From assembly GCA_009937605.1 (NCBI GenBank), contig JAACFG010000008.1:1-41256 (forward strand): 41,256 nucleotides of DNA, in the 5' to 3' direction. Source of the DNA: Gammaproteobacteria bacterium. Lineage in GTDB: Bacteria; Pseudomonadota; Gammaproteobacteria; Steroidobacterales; Woeseiaceae. The notes beneath the pieces are model-generated. The model saw only the letters and a list, made by a program, of their open reading frames with translations, was not told where the DNA came from and searched no databases. A program made the translations under genes and the position numbers. Positions 20,201 through 27,976 of this stretch are shown here, piece after piece. Positions within the stretch are counted from its first letter, which is position 1. Each line of letters opens with the position of its first letter.

Positions 20201-21291
20201 TGAACAATGAAGCCGTCCCCATCGAAGTCCAGCCACAGCGTTCGGCTGAGCGATAACTCATTGCTCGCCGATACAACACCGCGACTGCGTTCGTTAATCA
20301 GGAGCGACGCATCGCCGTCGACGCGAAACGCTGGATATGCCTGCCAATTGCCGGGCACTTCTGCCTGGGCGGGGTCGACAGGCGCTAACCCCTCTGCGGC
20401 AGAAACCCGCAATCGGTCATTGGACTGGTAACTCCAGACCTCGGAGTCGGGCAGGTTCGTGCCGCCGGCCGCACCTTTGATCTCGTTCATCACGGCCGGG
20501 CCACGCGCACCAAGGTAGACGACCCAGCGACCGGGCCTTACCTGTAAGCGAAGATTACCGTCCGCTTCCAGTTTTGCGGGAAGCTGGCTTTGCAGGCTAA
20601 GTGGCACAAACCCGTCGGGCAGGATTGGACCGAATACTTCCTCACGGACACTACCTGACACGTCGATCTGCAACTGCGTCACAAGACGAGTCGGAATGTC
20701 ATCGGCGATCAGTCGATACACCACGGCACGCACCGAATCCACGGCACGCGTGTCGCGTTCGCGCTCGCCGAGGAACACGCCATTTTGGTTGAACTCAGGC
20801 CGGTCAACTTCGCGACCATCAACGGACAGGGCGACCAGGCCGCTCTCGGCCGGAAGACGCAGCACGCCCGGCCGTTCGTCCCACTCGAATCGCCCGGCAA
20901 TCCGCCAGGTGCCAGGGGCAAGACGGACGCTCGGGACATTATTTCGTGCAATAACCTCAACTGGGCGGTCATTGGCCATTACCCGGTCGGGCCAGTGCTC
21001 CGGACTGCCTGGCAGAGCGACCCACTGGTCGTCGGCATGCAGCGTCCACTGCTGCATGAACCGCCCGCCGGTTGCCGTGACATCGAGCTGTAACTGACCC
21101 GGCCACGCGCACAGGAAATCGCTGCGCTCACCCGCGCCGCGATTGAAGTAGAACGGGCAGCCCCGGTATTCCCTATCCTTGAGAACCCACTGCTGCCAGT
21201 CCGCCAATTCGGCGGGCACGTAGTCCTGGGAAAAACCTGCACCCATGACAAACAACAGTGTGAGAACGAACAGCCTCAGTTTCCTTGACAT
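17236..21291 (-). CDS. Very large multi-spanning envelope protein of unknown function (1351 aa)
   Basis: I do not recognise a characterised family. ATG at 21289-21291 with GAGGAG five bases upstream; an upstream GTG (21319-21321) is less likely. It starts with a signal peptide (about 1-21), then a large beta-rich extracytoplasmic region (22-470), a cluster of membrane helices (about 472-560), and a soluble loop (about 560-672) carrying EELVVTGSK at 617-625, like the TonB-box/plug start of TonB-dependent receptors. Two more hydrophobic stretches follow (about 673-699 and 716-735, the second ending ASPAADA like a signal peptidase site), then a second beta-rich region (735-1170) opening with CVPRC (C759, C763). 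At least four membrane helices end the protein (1175-1330), with a basic/acidic cytoplasmic tail. The two halves look similar in plan, suggesting fusion or duplication. It lies between slyX and the lipase. Confidence 0.85.
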   Translation of the reverse strand: MSRKLRLFVLTLLFVMGAGFSQDYVPAELADWQQWVLKDREYRGCPFYFNRGAGERSDFLCAWPGQLQLDVTATGGRFMQQWTLHADDQWVALPGSPEHWPDRVMANDRPVEVIARNNVPSVRLAPGTWRIAGRFEWDERPGVLRLPAESGLVALSVDGREVDRPEFNQNGVFLGERERDTRAVDSVRAVVYRLIADDIPTRLVTQLQIDVSGSVREEVFGPILPDGFVPLSLQSQLPAKLEADGNLRLQVRPGRWVVYLGARGPAVMNEIKGAAGGTNLPDSEVWSYQSNDRLRVSAAEGLAPVDPAQAEVPGNWQAYPAFRVDGDASLLINERSRGVVSASNELSLSRTLWLDFDGDGFIVQDRIGGAMRTGWRLDMAGPYALLSAMEYGESLLITNGSAQGQTGVEVRQTNVDLEALGRSDTRGTMPVTGWDARFADVEATLNLPPGHKLLTAPGVDNAYGSWMSEWQLLDFFLVLIITIAVWRLFTPVAGVVALFALVLSFHEMFAPTWLWLNLLAAVALLRVTPEGRLHKIVRSYQLLSAAVLIIALVPFIAGQLRVAIFPQLESQYNQYGLAGIVASPADEFDMADPEQEYATKKAGLVARSSPVQSDALEELVVTGSKVDQEFSRHAPNAIVQAGPGIPSWRWNTYALRWSGPVDSEQTMRLVVLPRWLVSALRFVEVGLMLLFAGMLAAEIANRRWTLPGGLALRRSQAAGILASGLCVAMLSASPAADAQMPDAELLRQLEQRLLEPPDCVPRCAEIASASVQVDGDTIGMNLSVHALEGVAIPLPGSAQGWRPNAVLVDGVDSARVMRAGNGTYWLYVTPGRHTVSMRGPVPATDSLEIPFQTPPRVVSVVAEGWFIAGIKDRRLLSGSLQLTRLQTEEGGETVRWESSRFPTFARVERTVELDLDWRVRTTVYRVAPAQGALTLEVPLIDGETIVSGEFTVTDGTVLVSMNPQQRAVSWTSNLPLKSPLTLRTAGESPWSETWRVAVGNIWNVDFDGLPESNTGADVSDIRLAEFDPRPGEQLVIVASRPEASAGSTLAFDAVTLAVDYGNSSSDVSMGLQYRATRGAQHVVRLPAGAELTGVTIDGREQSLRAKDDELTLPILPGEHSIHIAWRANGGMGFRTLTPEVDLGAPASNINLSLSRTDNRWLLGTTGPQLGPAVLYWPELAALILFALILGRIGIAPLTTRHWLLLGLGFSTFSWSVLALVAAWLLACGLREKIKPGDLNWWRFNFLQIAIGGLTVFALLAIVTALPQGLLGTPDMHLAGHRSYGTELGWFSDRSDAMLPIASAITVPMWIYKGLILAWALWLSFALLRWLPWVWQRFSADGFWRSKSEEKS

Positions 21292-21360
21292 GACGACTCC
21301 TCGGCAATGCTTGCCTGACACTATACGTCAACGCAACGAGCGGCGATTCAGGGTTAGGAT

Positions 21361-21567
21361 TCAATAATGCGGTGGGCGTTCGTCGGCCGGATCGCCAGAA
21401 TCCCCGCCGTCGCCGATGGATCTGACTCGATCGATCAGCGAGCGGCAAAGCTCTTCCAGTTGCATCAGTTTGGCTTGCTGGCCGGTTACGACATCGTTGA
21501 GTTCATGCAGTAACTGGTCCTGGTGAGCAAGTCGTGATTCGAGATCGATAAAGCGATCCTCGCTCAT
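21361..21567 (-). CDS. slyX: SlyX family protein
   Basis: Small 68-residue protein that is mostly a coiled coil (about 4-48, heptad pattern in LESRLAHQDQLLHELNDVV), with the family C-terminal PPHY. Function of SlyX is unknown; it is often near fkpA/slyD in enterics. The ATG is at 21565-21567, with AGGGGA about seven bases upstream. It is divergent from uup (66 bp) and 69 bp upstream of the large membrane protein on the same strand. Confidence 0.9.
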   Translation of the reverse strand: MSEDRFIDLESRLAHQDQLLHELNDVVTGQQAKLMQLEELCRSLIDRVRSIGDGGDSGDPADERPPHY

Positions 21568-21633
21568 AGGCGGTCCCCTGTTCGTATGAGGTTATTCAGG
21601 TAGGATACACGCCAAATCCGCACGGAACCTCAC

Positions 21634-23535
21634 ATGTCACTGCTTCGTTTCGACGACATCGGCCTCGAATTCGGCGATCAGCTTATTCTGCGAGACGCCG
21701 AATTTTCGATCGAGCCGGGCGAACGTGTCTGCCTCATTGGCAGGAACGGAGCGGGCAAGTCGACGACGCTCAAACTGATCATGGGCACGCTCGAAGCGGA
21801 TCGGGGCGAGATCATTGCAAGACACGGCCTGATTGTCAGCTCCCTCGAACAGACCCTGCCGGAGGCCATGGATATGCCGATTACGGATGTCATTCGCTCG
21901 GGCCTTACCCAGATCGAGGCGCTGCTGGAGGAGTATGCGCAGAAGTCCGGTACCGATCTCGACAAACATGGCCTTCGCGAACTCGAAGCGTTGCATGCCA
22001 AGATCGATGCGCACGACGGCTGGCACCTCGAGCAACGCATAGAGACAACGATCACCGAACTGCATCTGCCGGCCGACAAGAAAATGAACCAGCTGTCCGG
22101 CGGCTGGCGCCGCCGCGTGGCACTGGCCAAAGCGCTCGTGCAGAAGCCGGATCTGTTGTTGCTGGATGAGCCAACCAACCACCTCGATATCGCGACGATC
22201 AAATGGCTCGAGGACCGGATTTACAGCTATCCAGGTGCGGTCATGTTTATCACCCATGACCGCGCGTTCCTGCAGCGCCTCGCCACCCGGATTGTCGAGA
22301 TCGACCGGGGCAAGCTGACCAGCTGGCCTGGCGACTACGAGAACTTCTTGCGGCGTAAGGAAAAAGCGATGGAGGACGAGTCCGTCGCCGAAGACAAGTT
22401 CGACAAGAAGCTCGCCGAGGAAGAAGAGTGGATACGCCAGGGCATCAAGGCGCGACGAACGCGCAATGAAGGGCGCGTACGATCGCTAATGAAAATGCGC
22501 GAGGAACGTGAGGAACGCGTCGCCAAGGAAGGTAAAGCGCGAATTCACATTGAGGAGGCCGAACAATCAGGTCGCAAGGTCATTCGAGCTCGCAATATCA
22601 GCTACAGCTACGGCGACGAAGAAGTAATCCGCGACTTCTCGATCAAGATCATGCGCGGTGACCGGATCGGACTGATCGGCAACAACGGTGTCGGCAAGAC
22701 CACGTTGCTGCGACTGCTGCTTGGCGAACTCGAGCCACAAACCGGCACGTTGAAAATGGGTACAGGTCTCGAGGTCGGCTATTTCGATCAGCTTCGGCAG
22801 ACGCTCGATCTTGAAAAATCCGTTTCGTACAACGTGGGCGAAGGACGCACCTATATCAAACTCAATGGCAAGGATCGCCATGTCGTCGGTTACCTCCGGG
22901 GCTTCCTGTTCAGCCCGAAACGAGCGATGACGCCGGTGAAGTCCCTGTCGGGCGGTGAGCGAAATCGCGTAATTCTCGCCAAGCTCTTTACACGGGCCGC
23001 CAACGTGCTTGTCCTCGATGAGCCAACCAACGATCTCGATATCGAAACGCTCGAGGTGCTGGAACAGAAACTCTGTGAATACACGGGCACGCTCATCGTC
23101 GTCAGTCACGATCGCGAATTCCTCGACAACGTGGTGACGAGCACGGTCGTGTTTGAGGAAGACGGCAAAGTGCAGGAGTACGTTGGCGGCTACAGTGACT
23201 GGGTGCGGCGCGGACACCAACTGGCTGTTACCGACAACCCCTACGAAGTCGAGCGCAAGAAACGAGAAGCGCTGGAGCGCAAGAAGAACAAGGTCGCGAC
23301 GAAACTCAGCTACAAAGACCAGCGGGAACTCGACAGACTGCCTGCGGACATAGAGGCAATCGAAGCGGATATTGCGGCGTTGCAGGAAATCATCGCCGCA
23401 CCCGATTTCTACACGCAGGACGCCGAACTCGTCCAGCGGAAGCTGCTCGAGCTTAGCGAGACCGAGGCCCTGTTGGAAAAGCGCATCGAGCGTTGGGGCG
23501 AGCTCGAAACGTTGCAGGAGTCCTTCCTGACGTAG
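21634..23535 (+). CDS. uup: ABC-F family ATPase Uup
   Basis: Soluble ABC-F protein of 633 residues with no membrane segments. Two ATPase domains: Walker A GRNGAGKST (about 37-45) with signature LSGGWRRRVALAKAL, and GNNGVGKTT (about 349-357) with LSGGERNRVILAKLF. A charged linker at about 240-310 joins them, and a C-terminal coiled coil (about 555-625) is the DNA/ribosome-interacting tail that distinguishes Uup from EttA, YheS and YbiT. Uup is linked to ribosome function and transposon excision. ATG at 21634. The stop lies 4 bp from the convergent MAPEG gene stop. Confidence 0.95.
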   Translation: MSLLRFDDIGLEFGDQLILRDAEFSIEPGERVCLIGRNGAGKSTTLKLIMGTLEADRGEIIARHGLIVSSLEQTLPEAMDMPITDVIRSGLTQIEALLEEYAQKSGTDLDKHGLRELEALHAKIDAHDGWHLEQRIETTITELHLPADKKMNQLSGGWRRRVALAKALVQKPDLLLLDEPTNHLDIATIKWLEDRIYSYPGAVMFITHDRAFLQRLATRIVEIDRGKLTSWPGDYENFLRRKEKAMEDESVAEDKFDKKLAEEEEWIRQGIKARRTRNEGRVRSLMKMREEREERVAKEGKARIHIEEAEQSGRKVIRARNISYSYGDEEVIRDFSIKIMRGDRIGLIGNNGVGKTTLLRLLLGELEPQTGTLKMGTGLEVGYFDQLRQTLDLEKSVSYNVGEGRTYIKLNGKDRHVVGYLRGFLFSPKRAMTPVKSLSGGERNRVILAKLFTRAANVLVLDEPTNDLDIETLEVLEQKLCEYTGTLIVVSHDREFLDNVVTSTVVFEEDGKVQEYVGGYSDWVRRGHQLAVTDNPYEVERKKREALERKKNKVATKLSYKDQRELDRLPADIEAIEADIAALQEIIAAPDFYTQDAELVQRKLLELSETEALLEKRIERWGELETLQESFLT

Positions 23536-23539
23536 CGTC

Positions 23540-23926
23540 CTATAGAAGCTCTATGAGCAAGGCCACGCAAGCGATCCAGCCAACCGTAAACGAGAGAGTT
23601 CGAATCCACGGAATTGCCAGCGTGTAGGCCACCAGGTGGACGAGCCGCGCCCAGAAGTAAACCTGGCACATCAAGACAGTCGTTTCGTTGCTAATTCCCG
23701 CCGCATTGGCAATCAGCACCAGCGTTGCAAACAACACGAGGTTTTCGACCGAATTGTAATGTGCTGCCTTCATGCGCACGGCCCAGGCCGCAGGCGCCTT
23801 CGGCTCCTCGGGGTAGCCGACGGCATCGATGAGGCCCCGGACCATAATTGTGTTGAGAATGTATGGAAGCCACATAATCGCCGACAGCGCGGCCACCCAC
23901 GTCAGGCTCGTAAGTTCTGGTGTCAT
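23540..23926 (-). CDS. MAPEG family membrane protein
   Basis: A 128-residue protein with about four membrane helices and the MAPEG pattern: a conserved AHYNSVENLVLFA block after TM1 (about 54-66), corresponding to the glutathione-binding E-N region, and FWARLVHLVAYTLAIPWIRT in the second half. Bacterial MAPEG proteins may bind glutathione; the actual reaction is unknown. The ATG (23924-23926) overlaps the TAA of the upstream GNAT gene as TAATG, with GGAGAA upstream, so translation is probably coupled. Last gene of the long minus-strand run. Confidence 0.9.
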   Translation of the reverse strand: MTPELTSLTWVAALSAIMWLPYILNTIMVRGLIDAVGYPEEPKAPAAWAVRMKAAHYNSVENLVLFATLVLIANAAGISNETTVLMCQVYFWARLVHLVAYTLAIPWIRTLSFTVGWIACVALLIELL

Positions 23927-24432
23927 TATCTTCTCCTTGTTGTCTTTCTGGTCAGGAAGTAACACTTCTCGGGCATCGGTGCGTCATCAGGATAGTCCTG
24001 GACGGCGAAGCCCAGCGACAGGTAACACCGGTACGCCGGCGTATTGTCGCGGTAAACGAAGAGCGAGTACTCATCATACGCTTGCGTCTCCTCAAGGAGC
24101 GCGATGATCATCTCGATGAGTCGTCTGCCCGCGCCCTGTCGCCGCAAGCCGGGATTCGATACGAGACGCGCAAGATGACCACGACCATCGCGTTCGTACG
24201 CTTGGCCAAATGCCGCCAATTGCTTATCTGTATGTCGCAAAGTCCACGACCGCATCAGGTCAAGGCGACAGTCCTCGCGAAACGTCTCGCCAGTAAATGG
24301 AAACCGGAAATTCGGACCTCCCCAGATATTGACGGATTCGGCACTGGGAAACCAGGTCATGATTTCGGTGATCTCGGCGTCCACCAACGGTGACAGTGTC
24401 CAGCCATCGTCCTGCAATGACTGCAACGTCAA
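23926..24432 (-). CDS. GNAT family N-acetyltransferase
   Basis: A 168-residue acetyltransferase with the acetyl-CoA binding motif SNPGLRRQGAGRRLIEMII (motif A, R/Q-x-x-G-x-G/A) around 91-110 and the later YRDNTPAYRCYLSLGF motif. Substrate unknown. The start is probably TTG at 24430-24432, which overlaps the nhaA stop as TTGA and has AAGG seven bases upstream; its own stop overlaps the MAPEG start. These overlaps argue that nhaA, this gene and the MAPEG gene are translated from one message. Confidence 0.88.
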   Translation of the reverse strand: MTLQSLQDDGWTLSPLVDAEITEIMTWFPSAESVNIWGGPNFRFPFTGETFREDCRLDLMRSWTLRHTDKQLAAFGQAYERDGRGHLARLVSNPGLRRQGAGRRLIEMIIALLEETQAYDEYSLFVYRDNTPAYRCYLSLGFAVQDYPDDAPMPEKCYFLTRKTTRRR

Positions 24433-25610
24433 TTGCGGGCCTTGGGCAGGGACAGGTGCAAAACGATGTAGCCCATAATGCCGGACAGCAGGGACCCGAC
24501 GCTGATACCTATGCGCTCATCGAACACAGCTTCCTGACTGACTGCCACATTTTCAAATGCCAGGGACCCGACAAACAGACTCATGGTGAAACCAACACCA
24601 CACAGGATCGACACGCCGTAAAGGCTGCCCCAATTCGCGCCTTTCGGCATGCGGGCGACCCCCAGCTTGATGGCCGCGAGGCACAACAGGAAGACGCCCA
24701 ACTGCTTACCCACGAATAGGCCGGCCGCGATGCCCAGCGGCACCTTATGTAGCAGGTCTGCAAGCTCAAGGCCACGAAAGTCAATTCCGGCATTAACGAA
24801 CGCGAACATCGGCAGCACACCGAAAGCGACTACGTAGTGCAGGTCGTGTTCCAGCTCGCGCAGTGGCGAGTGGTCGGGCCTGTCCGGATCACGCATCGGA
24901 ATGAAAGCAGCGAGCGCGACGCCGGCAAGCGTCGCGTGGACGCCGGACTTCAAAACGGCGATCCACATGATCACGCCAATGAAAACGTAGGACGACACAC
25001 TCATGACTTTGCGCCAGCTCATCGTCGTCAGTATGAGCAAGCATGCAATGGCCGTGAGACTGGCGGCTGTCGACAGTTCGGCCGAATAGAAGATCGCAAT
25101 GATTACGATTGCGCTGACATCATCGAATATTGCCAGTGAGACGAGAAATACCTTGAGGGATACCGGAACGCGGCTGCCGAGCAGCGACAGGATACCGAGT
25201 GCAAACGCGATATCCGTTGCCGCCGGGATCGCCCAGCCGTTGAATCCTTCCGGATCGTCCCCGTTGACTAACAGGTACACGGAGACGGGAACGACGATAC
25301 CGCCTACCGCGCCCACCGCCGGCAGCACGACGTTTGACAACTGCGATAGCTCACCTTCGAGAAACTCGCGCTTGAGCTCGAGCCCGACCAGGAAGAAGAA
25401 GATCGCCATGAGGCCATCGTTAACCCACAGGAACAATGGTTTGGCGATTTGCAGAGCGCCGACGCGTACTTCTACGGGCGTTTCGATGAAGTAGCCATAC
25501 AGGCCCGAGGCACCGGTATTGGCGGCGATCATCGCGAGTACGGAGGCAGCCATCAGCACAATGCCACCGGCTGATTCCATTTTCAGGAAGTTTTTTATCG
25601 TTGCTTGCAC
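24429..25610 (-). CDS. nhaA: Na+/H+ antiporter NhaA
   Basis: Inner-membrane sodium/proton antiporter of 393 residues with about 12 membrane helices. Diagnostic features are ESAGGIVLMAA near the N-terminus, ATDIAFALGILSLLG, and the paired aspartates in LAIFDDVSAIV, equivalent to D163/D164 of E. coli NhaA. The likely start is GTG at 25608-25610; AGGG lies about ten bases upstream, and ATG at residue 11 is an alternative. It is consistent with a saline habitat or sodium/pH homeostasis. No nhaR-like regulator is nearby; it is embedded in a long run, 19 bp after the TerB-like gene. Confidence 0.96.
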   Translation of the reverse strand: MQATIKNFLKMESAGGIVLMAASVLAMIAANTGASGLYGYFIETPVEVRVGALQIAKPLFLWVNDGLMAIFFFLVGLELKREFLEGELSQLSNVVLPAVGAVGGIVVPVSVYLLVNGDDPEGFNGWAIPAATDIAFALGILSLLGSRVPVSLKVFLVSLAIFDDVSAIVIIAIFYSAELSTAASLTAIACLLILTTMSWRKVMSVSSYVFIGVIMWIAVLKSGVHATLAGVALAAFIPMRDPDRPDHSPLRELEHDLHYVVAFGVLPMFAFVNAGIDFRGLELADLLHKVPLGIAAGLFVGKQLGVFLLCLAAIKLGVARMPKGANWGSLYGVSILCGVGFTMSLFVGSLAFENVAVSQEAVFDERIGISVGSLLSGIMGYIVLHLSLPKARN

Positions 25611-25629
25611 GCCGTAATTTCCCTATCGC

Positions 25630-26100
25630 CTACTCGCCGGGCATCGTTTCGGCAAAGTAACGATCGAACGCGCGGTGAACGATCTCGGGAGCTATGCCGA
25701 GCGCCCCCATGGCAAAATTGAACTGCTCCATTTCGGAGTAGTGCCGATGACCATCTGCTGCGACCACCTTCAGTCCCATCAAGGCAATGTCCTCCTTGTC
25801 GCCGTCGGGCAACGTAATGCCAAGATCGACCAAGGGCTCGGCGAGCACCGGATTGTCAGCCAGTTCGGACATTACCGTTGTAATCAACTCAAGGGATTCG
25901 GCCCCCGGTATACCGTAGTACTCCTGGATTAGCGTGATAATCCTCGCGGACTCCTCAGGCTCGATCTTCCCACTCCCACGGGCGATGAATACGAGCAGGC
26001 CCGCCACGAGAAACTTGGAGTCAAAGGTTTTCGTTCCTTCGCTCATTTCGACAATCAGCGTCGTACCTTCGATCTTCGCACTAAGAATTTCATTGCTCAT
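25630..26100 (-). CDS. TerB-like helical protein
   Basis: A 156-residue soluble protein. It begins with a short beta-like segment (EILSAKIEGTTLIVEMSEG) followed by an all-helical region with the TerB/DjlA-type acid pattern: GKIEPEESARIITLIQEYYG near 48-67 and VVAADGHRHYSEMEQF near 118-133. The TerB fold is found in tellurite-resistance clusters and in many unrelated contexts; no other ter genes are here, so resistance should not be inferred. ATG at 26098-26100 with GAGG five bases upstream; a longer in-frame reading is rejected. 7 bp after the DUF1801 gene. Confidence 0.75.
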   Translation of the reverse strand: MSNEILSAKIEGTTLIVEMSEGTKTFDSKFLVAGLLVFIARGSGKIEPEESARIITLIQEYYGIPGAESLELITTVMSELADNPVLAEPLVDLGITLPDGDKEDIALMGLKVVAADGHRHYSEMEQFNFAMGALGIAPEIVHRAFDRYFAETMPGE

Positions 26101-26107
26101 GACAGCC

Positions 26108-26530
26108 TCACCGGGTTTCGTATTTCTTGCGCATTTGTTCGACAGATCCATCGATCAGCCGTTCCAGTAGAGTTTCATCCACGTCTGCAAGCCGTTTGAT
26201 GTACAGGCAGGACTTGCCCGTCTTGTACTTTCCAAGTTTTGCCATCAGTTTTGAGAAGGAGCTGAAACCGGGCATGATGTATACGGTAAGCGCCTGCTTC
26301 CGTGGCGAAAACCCCGTGATCATATAATCGCCCTCCCGGCCGCTTGCGTAGCGGTAGTGGTAGGTGCCATAACCCACCATGCTCGTTCCCCACATTCTGG
26401 CTCGCTTGCCTGTTGCCCTGCGCATCATGGCGGCCACCTTGCGGACATCTGCTCGCATCTGCTTGTCATCAATCGACTTGATAAACTCCGTGACGCTCGC
26501 CGTTGTCGCTTTTGTCTTGTTCTCTGCCAC
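26108..26530 (-). CDS. DUF1801 family protein
   Basis: A 140-residue YdhG/DUF1801-type protein: residues near 28-50 carry ADVRKVAAMMRRATG, then RMWGTSMVGYGTYHYRYASG and GFSPRKQALTVYIMPGF, ending in GKSCLYIKRLADVD. The fold resembles frataxin/YdhG proteins; the biochemical role is unknown. I choose the GTG at 26528-26530 because family members begin MAENKT, which this start gives, and it leaves a 13-bp gap after upp; an ATG at 26576-26578 would overlap upp. Confidence 0.88.
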   Translation of the reverse strand: MAENKTKATTASVTEFIKSIDDKQMRADVRKVAAMMRRATGKRARMWGTSMVGYGTYHYRYASGREGDYMITGFSPRKQALTVYIMPGFSSFSKLMAKLGKYKTGKSCLYIKRLADVDETLLERLIDGSVEQMRKKYETR

Positions 26531-26543
26531 GCTGCACGCTCTA

Positions 26544-27167
26544 CTAGTGAGAAGTACCGAACAATCGGTCGCCCGCATCTCCCAGGCCCGGAACGATGTA
26601 CTTCTTCTCGTTCAGCTTGTCGTCAATCGATGCCGCGTAGATCTTCACGTCGGGGTGCGCCGCCTCAACCAGCGCGATACCTTCCGGACAGGTAACAATG
26701 CATATGACGACGATATCCTCGGCGCCACTGCCTTTCAGCAGATCGAGTGCGGCCACAGTTGAGCCGCCCGTCGCCAGCATCGGGTCGATAACAATACAGG
26801 TACCGCCATTGATCTGCCGGGGGAAACGCTCGTAGTAGGTTACGGGCTGTTTGGTTTCCTCATCCCGATAGAGTCCGACGAAGCCTACGCGCGCTGTCGG
26901 AACGAGCTCGAGAATACCCTCGAGCATGCCGACGCCGGCTCGCAGGATGGGCACGACAACAATATCCGTGTCGATCTGACGGCAGTTGGCGGCGGCCACC
27001 GGCGTCTCGACCGTAATCTCCTTCGTCTTGATACTTTTGAGGGCCTCGTAGCAGACGAACTTCGTGATTTCGGTGGCCAGTTCACGGAAACGCTTATGGC
27101 CGGTCTCGATGTCACGAATAATGCCGAGCTTGTGCTGTACACAGGGATGTTCGATTTGAATTGCCAT
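26544..27167 (-). CDS. upp: Uracil phosphoribosyltransferase
   Basis: Pyrimidine salvage enzyme converting uracil and PRPP to UMP. It has 207 residues from the ATG at 27165-27167, with GGAG eight bases upstream and the canonical IEHPCVQHKLG beginning; longer readings into the VOC gene are rejected. The PRPP-binding loop is VIDPMLATGGS, and the uracil-binding YIVPGLGDAGDRLFGT motif is near the C-terminus. It lies 13 bp from each neighbour, the VOC gene upstream and DUF1801 downstream. No uraA permease is adjacent. Confidence 0.97.
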   Translation of the reverse strand: MAIQIEHPCVQHKLGIIRDIETGHKRFRELATEITKFVCYEALKSIKTKEITVETPVAAANCRQIDTDIVVVPILRAGVGMLEGILELVPTARVGFVGLYRDEETKQPVTYYERFPRQINGGTCIVIDPMLATGGSTVAALDLLKGSGAEDIVVICIVTCPEGIALVEAAHPDVKIYAASIDDKLNEKKYIVPGLGDAGDRLFGTSH

Positions 27168-27180
27168 TTGCGAGACTCCA

Positions 27181-27534
27181 CTACTCGTCGATTTCGCCCC
27201 AGATCGCAAACTCAGTTCCAACCGGGTCGATAAAATGAAAACGTCGACCGCCAGGAAAGGAAAAAATTTCCTGGCTGATCGTCCCACCTAGTTCCTTGAC
27301 GCGTTCAACGTCTCGCTCGAGGTCTTCGCTGAAGAACACCAGCAGCACGCCTGTCGCTGGCGCCGGTTCAGTCGCCAGCCGCATACCACCGTCGAAGCGA
27401 CCGTCATTGAAACCGTAGTACTCGTCACCCCATTCCTGAAACTCCCAACTGAACATTGCCTCGAAAAAGGCACGCGCCTTCTTCATATCGGTAACAGGTA
27501 TTTCGACATAGTCGATACGGTTTTCCGGTCTCAC
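27181..27534 (-). CDS. VOC (glyoxalase/bleomycin-resistance) superfamily protein
   Basis: A 117-residue VOC-fold protein in the typical small form: IDYVEIPVTDMKKARAFF opens the first beta-alpha-beta module, GVLLVFFSEDLERDVERV the second, and FHFIDPVGTEFAIWGE ends it with the usual metal-site E/H positions. The substrate is unknown. GTG start at 27532-27534 with GGGAG six bases upstream. It lies 15 bp after the unknown gene at 27550 and 13 bp before upp. Confidence 0.9.
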   Translation of the reverse strand: MRPENRIDYVEIPVTDMKKARAFFEAMFSWEFQEWGDEYYGFNDGRFDGGMRLATEPAPATGVLLVFFSEDLERDVERVKELGGTISQEIFSFPGGRRFHFIDPVGTEFAIWGEIDE

Positions 27535-27549
27535 GGTTGTCTCCCTGCG

Positions 27550-27942
27550 CTAGAGTCCTTTCAGTCTCAGTATTGGGCGCTCGGCAATCACCGACACGGT
27601 ACCAAATTCGCCACTGATTGCGTATCGACCGTCATCCAGAACGTCCAGGTCGCCTATCGCACCGTTCGCCAGTTCTTCTACAATATCAATGACTTCTCCG
27701 CTATCTCCCGCGTCAGTCCGCACCGCTTCACAATAGGGAAACTCGATGACCGCGGGCCGGATACAATTCTTTTCGGCCGGCCGTGGTTTTTCATAGAACG
27801 GGTGGTCCGCTTCAAGATAGAGGTCGATATCGATTACCAGCGTCTCCCCTTCGATTCGCCATGACAGGACAAACGATCTTGCGAGATCGACGTCTGCAAA
27901 TTCCCGCAGTTGCCGCCAGCTGATTTTTTCGCTGTCGCTCAT
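27550..27942 (-). CDS. Conserved-looking small acidic protein, unknown function
   Basis: A 130-residue soluble protein that I do not recognise. It is acidic and mixed alpha/beta: an amphipathic start (SWRQLREFADVDLARSF), a beta-rich middle (LVIDIDLYLEADHPFYE), a segment CIRPAVIEFPYCEAV with two cysteines (near 60 and 70), and a C-terminal beta pair ending in PILRLKGL. No signal peptide or membrane segment. ATG at 27940-27942 without a clear Shine-Dalgarno. Spacing of 34 and 15 bp to its neighbours supports it being a real gene in the run. Confidence 0.7.
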   Translation of the reverse strand: MSDSEKISWRQLREFADVDLARSFVLSWRIEGETLVIDIDLYLEADHPFYEKPRPAEKNCIRPAVIEFPYCEAVRTDAGDSGEVIDIVEELANGAIGDLDVLDDGRYAISGEFGTVSVIAERPILRLKGL

Positions 27943-27976
27943 AATTCTGTGCCGCGTGCCTGTCCCATGGTCGTTC

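Noticed and set aside
25630-26100. Tellurite-resistance system
   Set aside because: Only a TerB-like fold is present; no terC, terD, terZ or other ter genes are nearby.
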